A stretch of 39,732 bases of DNA from Isotricha intestinalis (Eukaryota; Ciliophora; Litostomatea; Vestibuliferida; Isotrichidae): NCBI GenBank assembly GCA_023807065.1, contig JAJJLU010003672.1:1-39732 (forward strand). Reading direction: 5' to 3'. Below, piece after piece: positions 18,883 to 29,800 of the stretch. The notes under the pieces are model-generated. The model was not told where the DNA came from. It did no database searches and worked only from the letters and a program-made list of their open reading frames with translations. Made by a program: the position numbers and the translations under genes. Numbering within the stretch: position 1 is the first letter of the stretch; the number at the start of each line of letters is the position of its first letter.

Positions 18883-19603
18883 TTATAATTTTTTTTTTTC
18901 ATTATTTACATTTATATATTTTTGTTGATTAAAAGTATTTTGATAATTATTACTATTATTTAAATTCAAATTAGGAATTCGAAAATTATTAAAATTAAAT
19001 GAATTATTATTTAAATGAAAAGATTGATTTAACATTAAATTATCATATGAATTATTATTAAATAAATTTGGTTGAGAATTAAATGAATTGTTAAAATTTG
19101 AATTTATGGAAATATTATTTAAAGGTTGAAAATTATATTGATAAAAAGTATAAGGAATTTGATTAATAAAATGAAAAGAAGACTTTAAATTATTATTAAA
19201 ATTAATATTATTATCTTCATTGGAATTATTATTAAAAAGTAAATTATTGTCTTTTTCTTTTTGATTGGCTCCCTGTTTTTCCTTTAAAATTTTTTTATCT
19301 TCAGAAAAAATTTTATTATACTAAAAAATAAAATAAAAATTTTACATCTTTTAAAGTATAATTTTCTTGTGGAGAAATTGGTACAGAAAGATTATTTTCA
19401 ATAAATTCATTATATGATTCATTTGAACAAAAAATTGATTTTTCTGTTGTTCCTTTTGGAATTATACATAAAAAAATATTTGCTTCACATAAAAGAGAAA
19501 GTTCCATTGCTTTTTTTATTAAACCTTTTTTTCTTTTTATAAATGTCACATTTCTATTTCGTTCACTTTTTATTCTTTCGATTTTTATTTTATTCCTTCC
19601 CAT
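18883..19603 (-). CDS. MEF2/SRF-like MADS-box transcription factor, two exons
   Basis: Exon 1 is 19603-19346 and exon 2 is 19320-18883, separated by a 25-nt intron (GTAAAA...TTTAG). The spliced frame is 231 residues. Residues 1-58 form a MADS box starting [20 protein letters not shown] and continuing [21 protein letters not shown], closest to type II (MEF2) boxes by the starting Met-Gly-Arg and RNVTF. A typical MEF2 extension follows only weakly. The second exon encodes an Asn/Phe-rich low-complexity tail, as in activation or prion-like domains. It would bind A/T-rich CArG/MEF2 sites, which in a genome this AT-rich must be very frequent. Reading through the intron would hit a TAA at once. Confidence 0.9.
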
Positions 19604-19891
19604 TTATTATTTTTTTTTATCATTATTTTACTTTATACGCTAATTTTTTACTTTTTATTTATTATATATTGTAATTTTTTTAAAGATATATTTTACTTTT
19701 TATTTTTTACAGGAATTTTTAAATAAATAAAAAAAAAATGAAATATTCAAAAAATATAAAATCAAAAAAAAAATAAAAATAAATAAAAATAATTTTTAAT
19801 GTATTTTTAAAAAAACATCATTTTAACCTTTAAATGAAAAAAAAAAAAGTAAAAAAATAATAAAATTTAAAAATCATAAAAATAATATTAT

Positions 19892-21091
19892 TTAATGTTG
19901 ATGTCCACATCCACAATGATCATGTTCATGATCATCATGTTCATCATGTTCATCATGTTCTTCATGTTCATCATGTTCTTCATGTTCATCATGATCATGT
20001 CCACATCCACAATGATGATGTTGAATATTCTTTTTTGGTTTTGGATGTAATTCATCATCTAATTCTTGAAATTGTTGATTATATTTTTTATTTAAACTGA
20101 TCATAATATCAATTTTTTTAATTTGTTTTTCATATTCACTTAAAAATAATGCTAATTCTTCCTTATTAATTTTATTCTTTGCTAATCTTCTTCTTATTTC
20201 TTCATTTTGACTTGCCATTAAAAAAGAATCATTTGAAGAATTATCTATTTCTTTTAATAATTTTTCATATTCTCTATTTGCCATTTGAACCATATTTTCC
20301 ATTTCTTGATTTTTATTTTGATAAGTCATTAATTCAGTTTTTAAATTTGTATTTGCTAAAATAGAATTTTGTGTTTTTTCCTTTAATGAATCCATTGTTT
20401 TTTGAATTCCATCTTTTCCTAAATTTTCAAATTTTTTAAAATCAATTTCATTAATTTTCATTTGTTTATCAAAATCTTCTTTCATTTTTAAACCTTCTTC
20501 TAAACATTTTTGTATATTTTCTCTTAATTTAGAATTTTCATCTATTAATTTTTGTCTTTCTGGCATTGAATCAATTGTTTTTTGTTGTAAATTTTTTATA
20601 TAATCTTCTGCTTCTTTTATTATTCTATTTTTTTCTGCTTCTCCTTCTTTATATATTTTATCTTTTTCTAAATTTATTCCATTTCCTTTATCAACTAACA
20701 TTTTCTGAAATTTATCTTTATCTTGATATTTTTTTAATTTTTGCTCAAAAATATCTTTCGCTGTTTCTTTTTCTTTTTCTAAAGGAATTAAATCATATTT
20801 ATTTTGAATTATCTCATTTTTATAATCTTGAAGTTTTGAATTTATTTCATATAATATATTTAATAATTTTTCTTTGTTGTTTTCATCTTTTTTTAATTCT
20901 AAACTTTGAGTTAAATTATCTATATATGATTTATATTTTAATTGAGTTGCTGCTGATGATTCTGATAAATCTAAATTTAAATATTCTTTAACTAATTTTA
21001 TTTGTTCTAATCTTTTGTTTTGTTTTTCTTTATCTTCTTGTTTTTCACTTTCTTTATTCTTTTTATATCTTCTTTTTGATTTTGTTGACAT
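19892..21091 (-). CDS. Coiled-coil protein with His/Asp/Glu tail bounded by CGCGH motifs
   Basis: The 399-residue protein has a basic N terminus (KSKRRYKKNK). Coiled coil covers about 15-345, with a pattern loosely like taxilin-type or intraflagellar coiled coils, but I do not claim a family. Residues 358-399 are 42 residues with 16 His, many Asp and Glu, and the tetrapeptide CGCG at 361-364 and again at 393-396, each next to His. Such tails bind Zn, Ni or Cu in metal chaperones and transporters; here one is attached to a coiled coil without any membrane span. The encoding DNA is a degenerate tandem repeat. Divergent from the ATXR3-type gene (136 bases between starts). Confidence 0.8.
   Translation of the reverse strand: MSTKSKRRYKKNKESEKQEDKEKQNKRLEQIKLVKEYLNLDLSESSAATQLKYKSYIDNLTQSLELKKDENNKEKLLNILYEINSKLQDYKNEIIQNKYDLIPLEKEKETAKDIFEQKLKKYQDKDKFQKMLVDKGNGINLEKDKIYKEGEAEKNRIIKEAEDYIKNLQQKTIDSMPERQKLIDENSKLRENIQKCLEEGLKMKEDFDKQMKINEIDFKKFENLGKDGIQKTMDSLKEKTQNSILANTNLKTELMTYQNKNQEMENMVQMANREYEKLLKEIDNSSNDSFLMASQNEEIRRRLAKNKINKEELALFLSEYEKQIKKIDIMISLNKKYNQQFQELDDELHPKPKKNIQHHHCGCGHDHDEHEEHDEHEEHDEHDEHDDHEHDHCGCGHQH
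19895..20020 (-). repeat. Tandem CATGTTCAT-type repeat encoding the His-rich tail
   Basis: On the plus strand units such as TCATCATGTTCATCATGT and TTCATGTTCATCATG recur about ten times between 19918 and 20000, with near-identical ACATCCACAATGAT blocks at both ends (19904-19917 and 20001-20014). The array keeps the reading frame and encodes His-Asp/Glu triplets, so length change by whole triplets would be tolerated. Confidence 0.8.
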
Positions 21092-21227
21092 TTTTTAAAT
21101 AGTTTATTTCATATTATATTTTTATATCTGTAAATAAATGGATTTTTTATTTTTTTTGATTCAAATAAAAAAATAATATTCTTTTTTTATACTATTATAA
21201 ATATTTTTTTTGGAAGAAAAGTAAAAA
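21092..21227. promoter_or_regulatory. Divergent upstream region, His-tail protein / methyltransferase
   Basis: 136 A/T-rich bases between head-to-head start codons. The half near the methyltransferase gene carries T-runs followed by GGAAGAAAAGTAAAAA directly before its ATG. No known site is recognised. Confidence 0.3.
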
Positions 21228-24200
21228 ATGTTAAATAATGAAAGTTTATCAGAAAAAGAAGAAAATGAAAAAAACAGTGAAACAAATTCTAAAGAAAATG
21301 AAGGAAAATTATTAGGAAAAAAAAGGAAAAAAGTAAATTTTTTTATATAAAAAATAAAAAATAGAAGAGTAAAATATCAGAAAAGAAAAAAGAGTTAAAA
21401 ACAATAAAAAAAAAAAAAGGAAAATTTCTTCCAAATTTTATAGCTCCAGCAAAAGTAAAATATAAATAAATTATATTAGAATGATTTTAAAAGTGGAGAT
21501 TTATTAGTAGATATAATTGATAAATTTATAAATAAATTTGAACCAATTGGTCTTCTTCGCGCTTATAGAAAATTAATAATTTCAAATAATTTAGAAAATA
21601 AAAATGAGCCTGGAATAGTAAAAAAATCTTTTTTTAAATTATAGATTAAATTAGTTATTAATAATTCAAATAAAACAAATATAATATTTACTCATTTTAC
21701 TAATTGTACTCTTTCTATTGGAAAAAATTCAAAAGAAATTAATGATGAAGTTTATAAATCTATTAGAGTTGTTAATAGTCAAAGTAAAATTAATGAAAAT
21801 TCAAATCAAATTTTTATTTTTGCTCAAAAAGAATATGAAAGAATAAAAAATAAATTTAATAATAAATTTGTTCTTTCTGAATATGTTTCTAATATTGATA
21901 TTTTAAGATATAAATGTGAAAATAATTATTATTCTTCTCAAGAAATTATTTTCAGAGATATTAATATAATGTTTGAGCAAATAAAAAATTCTTTTCAAAT
22001 TAATAAGTTTAAAATAAAAAATGAAAATGATAATATAAATTTAATCCCGAAAAATAATTTAAAATATATTTCTCTATATGAAAATTATTTAAGTATATTA
22101 TATGAAAAATTAATAAAATTAATAAATGAATCAAATTTTGAAAAAATATTTGAAGAAGATATAAAAGGAATGATGTTAGAAAATGATTTACCAAAATCAA
22201 ATTATTCAATATCATCATTACCAATAAGAAAAGAATATGAAATAATAGAAGAATATTGTCATATAAAACCAGAAGAAACAAAGAAAAAAATGTATACTAC
22301 TTTAAATCCAAATTGTAATGGAGAATGTTGTAAAGAATATAATAAATTAGGAAATTTAAATTTAGAAAATGGACATTGGGAAAGTCAATGTTGTGATAGG
22401 AAAAATAATATTGAATGTATTCCTAATTTATGTAAATGTGATAGTAAAATTTGTAAAAATATGCCTTTTTATAATAAAAAATATAAAATTATGAATAAAG
22501 ATGTTGAAGAAAGATATGCTTGGGGAATTGATTTATTTACTTATAGAAATTTATTAAATTTACTTCCTGATAATATTGAAAGAGATTCTGAAAAAAATAA
22601 AATTTTCATTGAAAAAACTTTAATGAATTCTTTATCAAAATTAAATAAAGATGGTTTTAAAATGATTAAAGGATGTAAATATATTATAGATAATTCATTT
22701 AATTATTCATTATATGATATAATATTAGCAAATTTTTATTATGATATATTTTCATATTCAAAAATATGTGAAGAAGAAATTGATCATGCATATTCAAAAG
22801 GAATTGGAATTTTTTGTATAAAAAAATCAGGTATAGAAAAAAATGAATTAATAGCTCCTTACTTTGGAGAAATATATCCTCCTTATTTATGGTTTGAAAA
22901 GCAAGATTTAATAAAAAGATATAAATTAGATAAAAATTTACCTGATTTTTATAATATAATGGTGGAAAGATTTAAAAATGATAATTCAGGATATGATTTA
23001 TTAATGTGTGATTCAAATTCAAAAGGTAGTTTTTCAAGTAGAATGTCTCATTCATGTTATCCTAATTGTAATACTGTTTTAACTGTTTCTAATAATGAAT
23101 ATATTATTGGAATGTATGCCACAAAAGATATTAAAATGGATGAAGAATTAACTTTTGATTATAATTCTTATACTGAAAAAGAAAAGGAATTTCAAGATGC
23201 TGTTTGTCTTTGTTCTTCTTATAATTGTAGAGGACATTATTTATTTTTAAGCAATAGTTTAGTTTTCACTGAAATTTCTAATAAATTTCATAGTTTTTTA
23301 CATAGAAACGCTATTTTGTTAAAAGCTTGTTTTTTTGGGAATAAACCTTTAAGTGATAAAGAAATTAATATTTTAAATAAATATTCTATTAAAAACTCTT
23401 TGTTAGATAATACTCCTATTTGGTTAAAAAGATGGTCTGCCTTGATTTTATCTTTTGTTGATTTAGAATTTAAATTATTACCTATTATTATGTATAAAGC
23501 TGAGAAACAAGAAAGAGAAGAAAAAATAAAAAAGGAAAAAATTGAGAAAATGAAAGAAAAAGAAAGAGAAAAAGAAAAAGAGAAAGAAAGAGAAAAAGAA
23601 AGAGAAAAAAAAGAATTAAAACAAAAAAGAAGAATTAAAAATAAAGGACAAAATATTAATTATAATTTTGATACGGATTATATTTGGAATAGAAAAAGTT
23701 ATGCTTCAAGAACAAGACATCAAAAAAATTCAGAAGAAAATAAAAATAATAATAATAATATTATTGATGATGATAATAGATTAACTGTTATTATTTCTTG
23801 CGAAGGTGATATTATTGAAAAGAAAAATGATGATAAAAATAATTTAAATATTGAAGAAGAAGTTAATAAAAATTTAAATGAAAAAAATACTAAAAGTGAT
23901 TCTTTGATTAGCTCAAATAATAATAATAATTCTGATGATAATCATATGATAATTAATCCTCAAATTCAGATTAAAGAAGTTAAACACATTATAATAAATA
24001 ATTTTCAAGAAAAAAATAACTTAGATTCAAATAAAATAATATTAAATGAAGATAAAACAAAAGATAATGATATTAATGAAAATAAAAATATAAAAAATAT
24101 TAATAATAATAATCAAACTACTAATAATACATATAATATTAACACTATCAATTATAATAATATTTCAATAAATTTAAATGGTAATATCAATGAAATAAAT

Positions 24201-25325
24201 AATAAAGAAGTAGTAAATTTTGCGGAAGAAGAAATATTAAAAATGGAAGAAAAAAGAAATAAAATAAATACAATAGATTTAATTCCTGATATAAATGATT
24301 TATCATTTTTATCCGATTTAAATTTGGAATTGGAAGAAAATTATGATAAAACCTTATTTAAGAACCTTCAAACTGAGGTAAAAAATTTAATAACAGAACA
24401 AAGAATCCAAAATTTAGCAATAACATTAAGTAAAGTAAAGCATATATTATCTTTATTAAAAAATGAGCAATCAAATGAACCTCCACTGAGATTATTAACA
24501 GAGGAAGAAATGTATAATTTACATTGGAAAAATTTAAAAACAATATTAATAGAAAAATTTACTTATCTTTGTTCTTTAGAACAAATAAAACAAAATGAAA
24601 ATTTAAATAATATATATCAAAAAATAATATCCCAATTACATTATGGAGAACCATTATTTAAAAGTGAGAATTTTCCCTATTATCAAACAAATATAAATAT
24701 AAGAAAATCTTTATTGATAGTAAGTAAATTAATCAAAAAATGTATAGAATATGATAAATCAAATAATTACATATTTTATACAGCATTAAGTGAAATAATA
24801 TATTTAAATTGTAAAACAATTTTTCACTTCACTCCAAATTCAATAATAAGCAATCAATTTGAAGGAGAAAATGTAATAATAAGAAAAAGAGATGTTGACT
24901 CAAGTTGTATAGATGAAAAATATATTAATTGTTCATATGATACAATAATAGCAGAAGGTAAAAAAGAATATGAAAATAATTATATTTGGGGTCAATTAGT
25001 TGGTTGGTTTAAACAAACTGTTGATAAACCTAATGCTTCTTTAAGTGCTGAAAGAAGAGGAAGTTTAAGTTATCCTGAATTAGATAGTTTTTTTAGTAAA
25101 AAAGATAATGAAAAAAATTTTGGGTATCCTTGTAATGGAAGAAATAATTTTTATGAAAAAATAAAAGAAAATCCTTCTTTTATTTGGCCTGTTGGAAATG
25201 ACTGGAGTTATAAAAATAAATATAAAATTTATGGAAGTGTTCAATTTGATTCTGTCTTTTTAAGAAATTTTTATTTAAATCAAATTAAAGAAGATGTTGA
25301 AGAAGTAATTAATTATTTTTTATAA
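21228..25325 (+). CDS. ATXR3: ATXR3/SDG2-type SET-domain histone methyltransferase, four exons
   Basis: Exons 21228-21332, 21365-21454, 21480-21617 and 21645-25325, with introns of 32, 25 and 27 nt, join to 1337 residues; the ATG at 21969 is internal. Cys-rich pre-SET region from about residue 335. SET core from about 490, with GIGIFCIKKSG (starting at Gly497), SHSCYPNC (Ser579-Cys582), ELTFDY (612-617) and post-SET Cys632, Cys634, Cys639. The order FYNIMVERF, GYDLLMCDS, then TFDYNSYTEKEKEF matches plant ATXR3/SDG2, the major H3K4 trimethylase, and the conserved C-terminal block (GQLVGWFKQT, RGSLSYPELDSF, FIWPVGNDWSYK) is also shared. A charged helix and Asn-rich linker (about 725-990) separate the two. 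Confidence 0.93.
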
Positions 25326-25464
25326 ATGTAAATATTATATTATTTTTTTATTATCATTTAATGTTAAATTTTATTATTTATTAAATTCAATAAATTTATG
25401 ATATATAATAATAAAATCAAAATAAAAAATATAAAAATTACAATTAATTAAAAATATAACTTAA

Positions 25465-26527
25465 ATGTCTCAATATCAACGTTTTGCATTTTTATGTGAA
25501 TATTTTGATCCTCAAGCATCGCTTGTTCGTCAATATCAATTATTTTTTTATCCAGAAGATGAAAGTATAGAAATATATGATATAAAAACTCGTAGAATTT
25601 TTTTAAAGAAAATAATTGATCCATATATTTCAACAAAAGATATTTATTTAAATGCTGAAATAAATGTTTATTCTCGTAAATTAAAATTAGTTCAATATGC
25701 AGATGAATTTACTAAAAAATGTTTTGAAGAAATGAAAACTTCATCTTTTGTTTTAATTTTACCTTCTGCATATTTATCAATAGGAAAAATAATAGATATT
25801 ATATTGCAAAATAATTTTACAATATCAAAAATGAAAATGAATAAATTAACAACATCAGAAGCAGAAAAATTTCTTGAAATACATGATTTAAATGATATAA
25901 CAATAAATGATTTATCATCAGATTTAATTGTAGGAATAGAAGTAGTGAAGCAAAATTGTATAATTGATTTTAGAAATTTAATTGAAAATGAAATAATAAA
26001 ATCAATAAAAACAGAAGGTCCTGGAATACCAATCATTTCATCTGAAAACGAAAAAAAAGCAAATTTAGAAATAAATTATTATTTTTCAATAAGACATCAA
26101 CCTCAATTATCAAATTGTTCATGTTTAATATTAAAAGAATCATTTATTCACAGAAAGAACATTAGGTAAAGTAATTGATATAATATTAAATGAAGCATTT
26201 GAAATATCATCCATGGAAATTTTTTATTTAGATAAAAATTCAGCAGAAGAATTTTTTGATGTTTATAAAGGAGTTTTACCTGAATATGGAAAAATTATTG
26301 ATGATGTTACTAATGGTCCTGTTGTTGCTTTGGAAGTCAGACAAGATGATGTTGTTAATAAAATTAGAGCTCTTGTTGGACCACATGATCCTGAAATTGC
26401 TAAGGTACTTAGACCTAAAAGTTTAAGAGCTATTTTTGGAATTGATAGAGTTAGGAATGTTTGTCATTGTACTGATTTACCTGAGGATGGAGTTTTGGAA
26501 TGCCAGTATATGTTTGAATTAATGTAG
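25465..26527 (+). CDS. NME7: NME7-like protein (DM10 plus two NDK domains) with a +1 frame break
   Basis: Residues 1-90 match a DM10 domain (YQRFAFLCEYFDPQASLVRQ, then FFYPEDESIEIYDIKTRR). NDK domain 1 (about 95-220) is degenerate: the catalytic His and the usual Lys-Pro are missing. NDK domain 2 is well conserved (VYKGVLPEYG, GPHDPEIAKVLRP, LRAIFG, HCTDLPEDG with the catalytic His) and ends at TAG. The two parts are in different frames: frame 1 runs to TAA at 26167-26169, while homology in the +1 frame begins at 26138 (NHLFTERTLGK). The junction is at 26131-26137, directly after Leu-Lys. In animals and Chlamydomonas, NME7 is an axonemal, gamma-tubulin-ring-associated protein. Confidence 0.9.
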
Positions 26528-26849
26528 TTTTTTGTTTTAGAAAAATAACATTTTTTTATTTTTTTTTTTTTGAAAGTTAAAATACATTTTTTTTTTTTCC
26601 TTTTTTTTAGCATTTTTTTTATTAAAATCAGGGTTTTACTATTTATTTTACTAATGTTTATTCAATTCATTTTATAACAAATGAAATTTTTTTTATTATA
26701 TTTTATGTACATATGGAAAAATTAAATATTACAATATTAAAGATTTACGATATTGAATTATTTTATATAAAATAATCTTATTATATAAAATTAAAAAAAA
26801 TAAAAATTAAAAAAAAGAAAAATTTTTAATTCTATTTCAATATTCCCAA
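26528..26849. other. Intergenic stretch, nothing specific seen
   Basis: Lies between NME7 and a channel gene on the same strand. T-runs (26556-26572, 26588-26599) near the NME7 end and A-runs near 26795-26820 fit 3' and 5' untranslated ends. No open frame or RNA-like fold was seen. Confidence 0.5.
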
Positions 26850-29800
26850 ATGTATAATTTGAAATCAAACAGAACATCCACAAATAATGAAAAAAGAAAA
26901 GCAAGTTTTTTAAAAATGGAAATAGAAAATAAAATGTTAACAAATGAATTAAAACCAGAAGAATTAAATTTAATTGTTCAAAGACAAAATGAGAAAAAAG
27001 AATTATCAGAAGCAGCAAGTTTAGTAAAAAATTTTGTAAATGTTTTAAAAGAAGGAATGAAAAATAATTATGAAGATGATAATAATAATTTACCAAAAAT
27101 ATCATTAAAAAAACTATATACAAAAAGAACATCAGCAGGAAATATGTTTTATAATTTTAACCCAAAGAAAACAATGGGTGATTATAAAAGAAAAAGTTTT
27201 GATATTTCTATAAATTTTGAAAATAATAATAATAATAGATTAAGTTTAAATGAATATAAGAAGAAATTATTGAAAAAAATAACAGTAAGAAATTATAATA
27301 AAAATAGATTAAGTTTAAATAGTAATGAAAGTTCTAAAATTTATGAAAAAAAAGATAAAAGACAGCATAGACATTCATATAATGGAAATGAATTTTTTAA
27401 TAATTTAAAACCTGAAATAAATGATAGTGAAAGTTTAAGTGAAGATGATGAAAATGTAAGCAATAATATAATTCATAGTCCTAAATTAAAATCTGCTTTA
27501 AAAAGTTGTGAAATTATAAAAAAGAAAGTTGGATTTAATGAAAATAATAAAATTAATTATATTAATAATAGATCAAGTATAGGTTCTAATAATTCGAATG
27601 AATATAATAATTTAAAATATATGCAAAGTTTAGGTAATTATAAAACTAATTTTTTAAATGAAGAATTTAGATTAAGTTTTGAAAATGATAAAATGTTTTC
27701 TAATAGATCTGTTATAAATAGTAATACTATTTTAAAATTAAGTGATTTAAAAAAAGAAATTAAAAACAGTTTAATTGGAGAAGATATTAAAAATTCTAAA
27801 TTAAATGAAGGAAAGAATTATTTATTTGATGATATTATTAAACAAAAAAATATTAAAAGTGAAAGTGAAGAAGAAGTTGATATTACTTTTAAAGAACAAA
27901 GATATAGAAATTTACAAAGAAAAGGTTTTGTTTATGATTCTTTTGATGATGAAGAAAATATTATTGATGATGAAAATAATTTTTTCTTTATTAATCCTGA
28001 ATCTTCTTTTATTACTTTTTTTGATTTTTTTATTGCTATTATTTCTATTTATTATTTAATTTATATTCCTTATTTTTTAGGTTCTAATAAAATTTTTTGC
28101 AAAAGTCAAAATAATTATCTTGAATTTTTTTTTGAAATTTTTTATCTTTTAGATTTAATTTTACCTTTTTTTATTGCTTATTATAATTTTGATGAAATTT
28201 TAAAAACTCATTTTAAAGATAGATGTATTAATTATTTAACAGGATGGTTTTTTTTAGATTTTATTGAAGCAATTCCATTTAAAGGAATTTTTATTTTGTT
28301 TGATAAAAAATGTAAAAAAGAAAATTTTTTAATTAATCCATATCAATCAGAATATCATTATTTACTTCTTTGTTTTCGTATTTTAAAAATCTTTAAAGTA
28401 TTATCAAAAAATAAATTTTTAGACTATATATCAAAAATATTAAATAACATAGAATATTTTTCAAATTACTTAACATTATATTCAAGTATAACAATATTTT
28501 TTTTAGCAATACACATAGTTTCGAATATATTTATATTTATAGGAAATAATGAATTTCCAGGTTGGATATCAGAATTTGGATATTCGAATTACACATATTT
28601 AAATATATATTTGGTAAGTATATATTATACAATAACAACTTTAACAACTGTTGGTTATGGTGATTTACATTGTGTTACAAAAAGTGAAAAAATTTTTGGT
28701 ATGTTAATGGAAGTAGTTGGAATTTTTGCTTATTCTTGGGCTTTAACTTCTGTTAGTAATTATGTTAAAGTTTTAAATGAAAAAACTGAAGAATATGAAA
28801 AAAAAAAAAAAGTTTTGGAAGAAATTAAAATAACTTATCCTCAATTATCTGATGATTTATATGATAGAATTTCTAGGTTTATAAAGTATAAACATGATAA
28901 AGAACAATTAGATAAAAATATTATTATTGAGTGTTTACCTGTTAATTTAAGTAATCTTTTAGTTTATGAAATGTATAAACCTATTATAAATAATTTTATA
29001 TTTTTTAAAAGTTTTGATAATGTAGATTTTATTGTTAAAGTGATATTAAATTTTAAACCAATAATAGCAATGAAAAATGATATTTTAATAAAAGAAGGAG
29101 ATTTAGTAGAAGATATAATATTTGTAAAAAGAGGAAAATTAAGTTTAGAACTTCCTTTAAATAAAAATCCAAAATTAAAAACTAAAACAATAAAAACTCA
29201 ATCTTTAAAAAATTCTCCAAGCATGTTAATAAGAAATCAAACAAGCACAGATCCTTTTAAAAGAAGAAGATCAAGTATTTTTAATGATGTTCAAACATTT
29301 TCTCAAGTGAAAACTTTAATAAATAATAATTTAAAGAAAGAAGAAGAAAATATTCAAACTTTTAAAATATTAGAAATAAGGAAAAATGAACATTTTGGTG
29401 ATATTTTAATGTTTCTTAATCAAAGAAGTCCTTTAAATTTAAGAGTAAAATCAAAGAAAGTAGAATTATTTTTTTTAAATAAAACTGATGCTATTGATAT
29501 TTCAACAAGTTATCCTTCAATTTGGAAGAAAATAAATATGAAAAGTTTATTTAATTATGAGCAAATAAAAAGATTAATGAATAAAATAATTAAAATATTT
29601 AATAGTTCATATGGATTAAATAATTATAATCCTTTTTCAGAATTAGAAAATAAAAATACTATTAATTCAACTTTAAATCCTTTTGAATTAATTGATGAAG
29701 AAGATGAATTACAATCAATTCCAACTTTATCAGATAATTATTTTGATAATGACAATGAACAATTAAAATTAAGTGAAACTATAAAAAGAATTAAATCAAA

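Noticed and set aside
19918..20007. CRISPR-like or satellite array
   Set aside because: The repeat has no unique spacers and stays in frame as the His-rich protein tail.
19892..21091. Taxilin identity for the coiled-coil protein
   Set aside because: The resemblance is limited to general coiled-coil spacing; I could not find a diagnostic taxilin stretch.
26120..26140. A 15-nt intron (heterotrich style) explaining the NME7 frame break
   Set aside because: The only GT...AG choices end at 26137, leave a T at the junction and create TAA, and remove the conserved strand before Lys.
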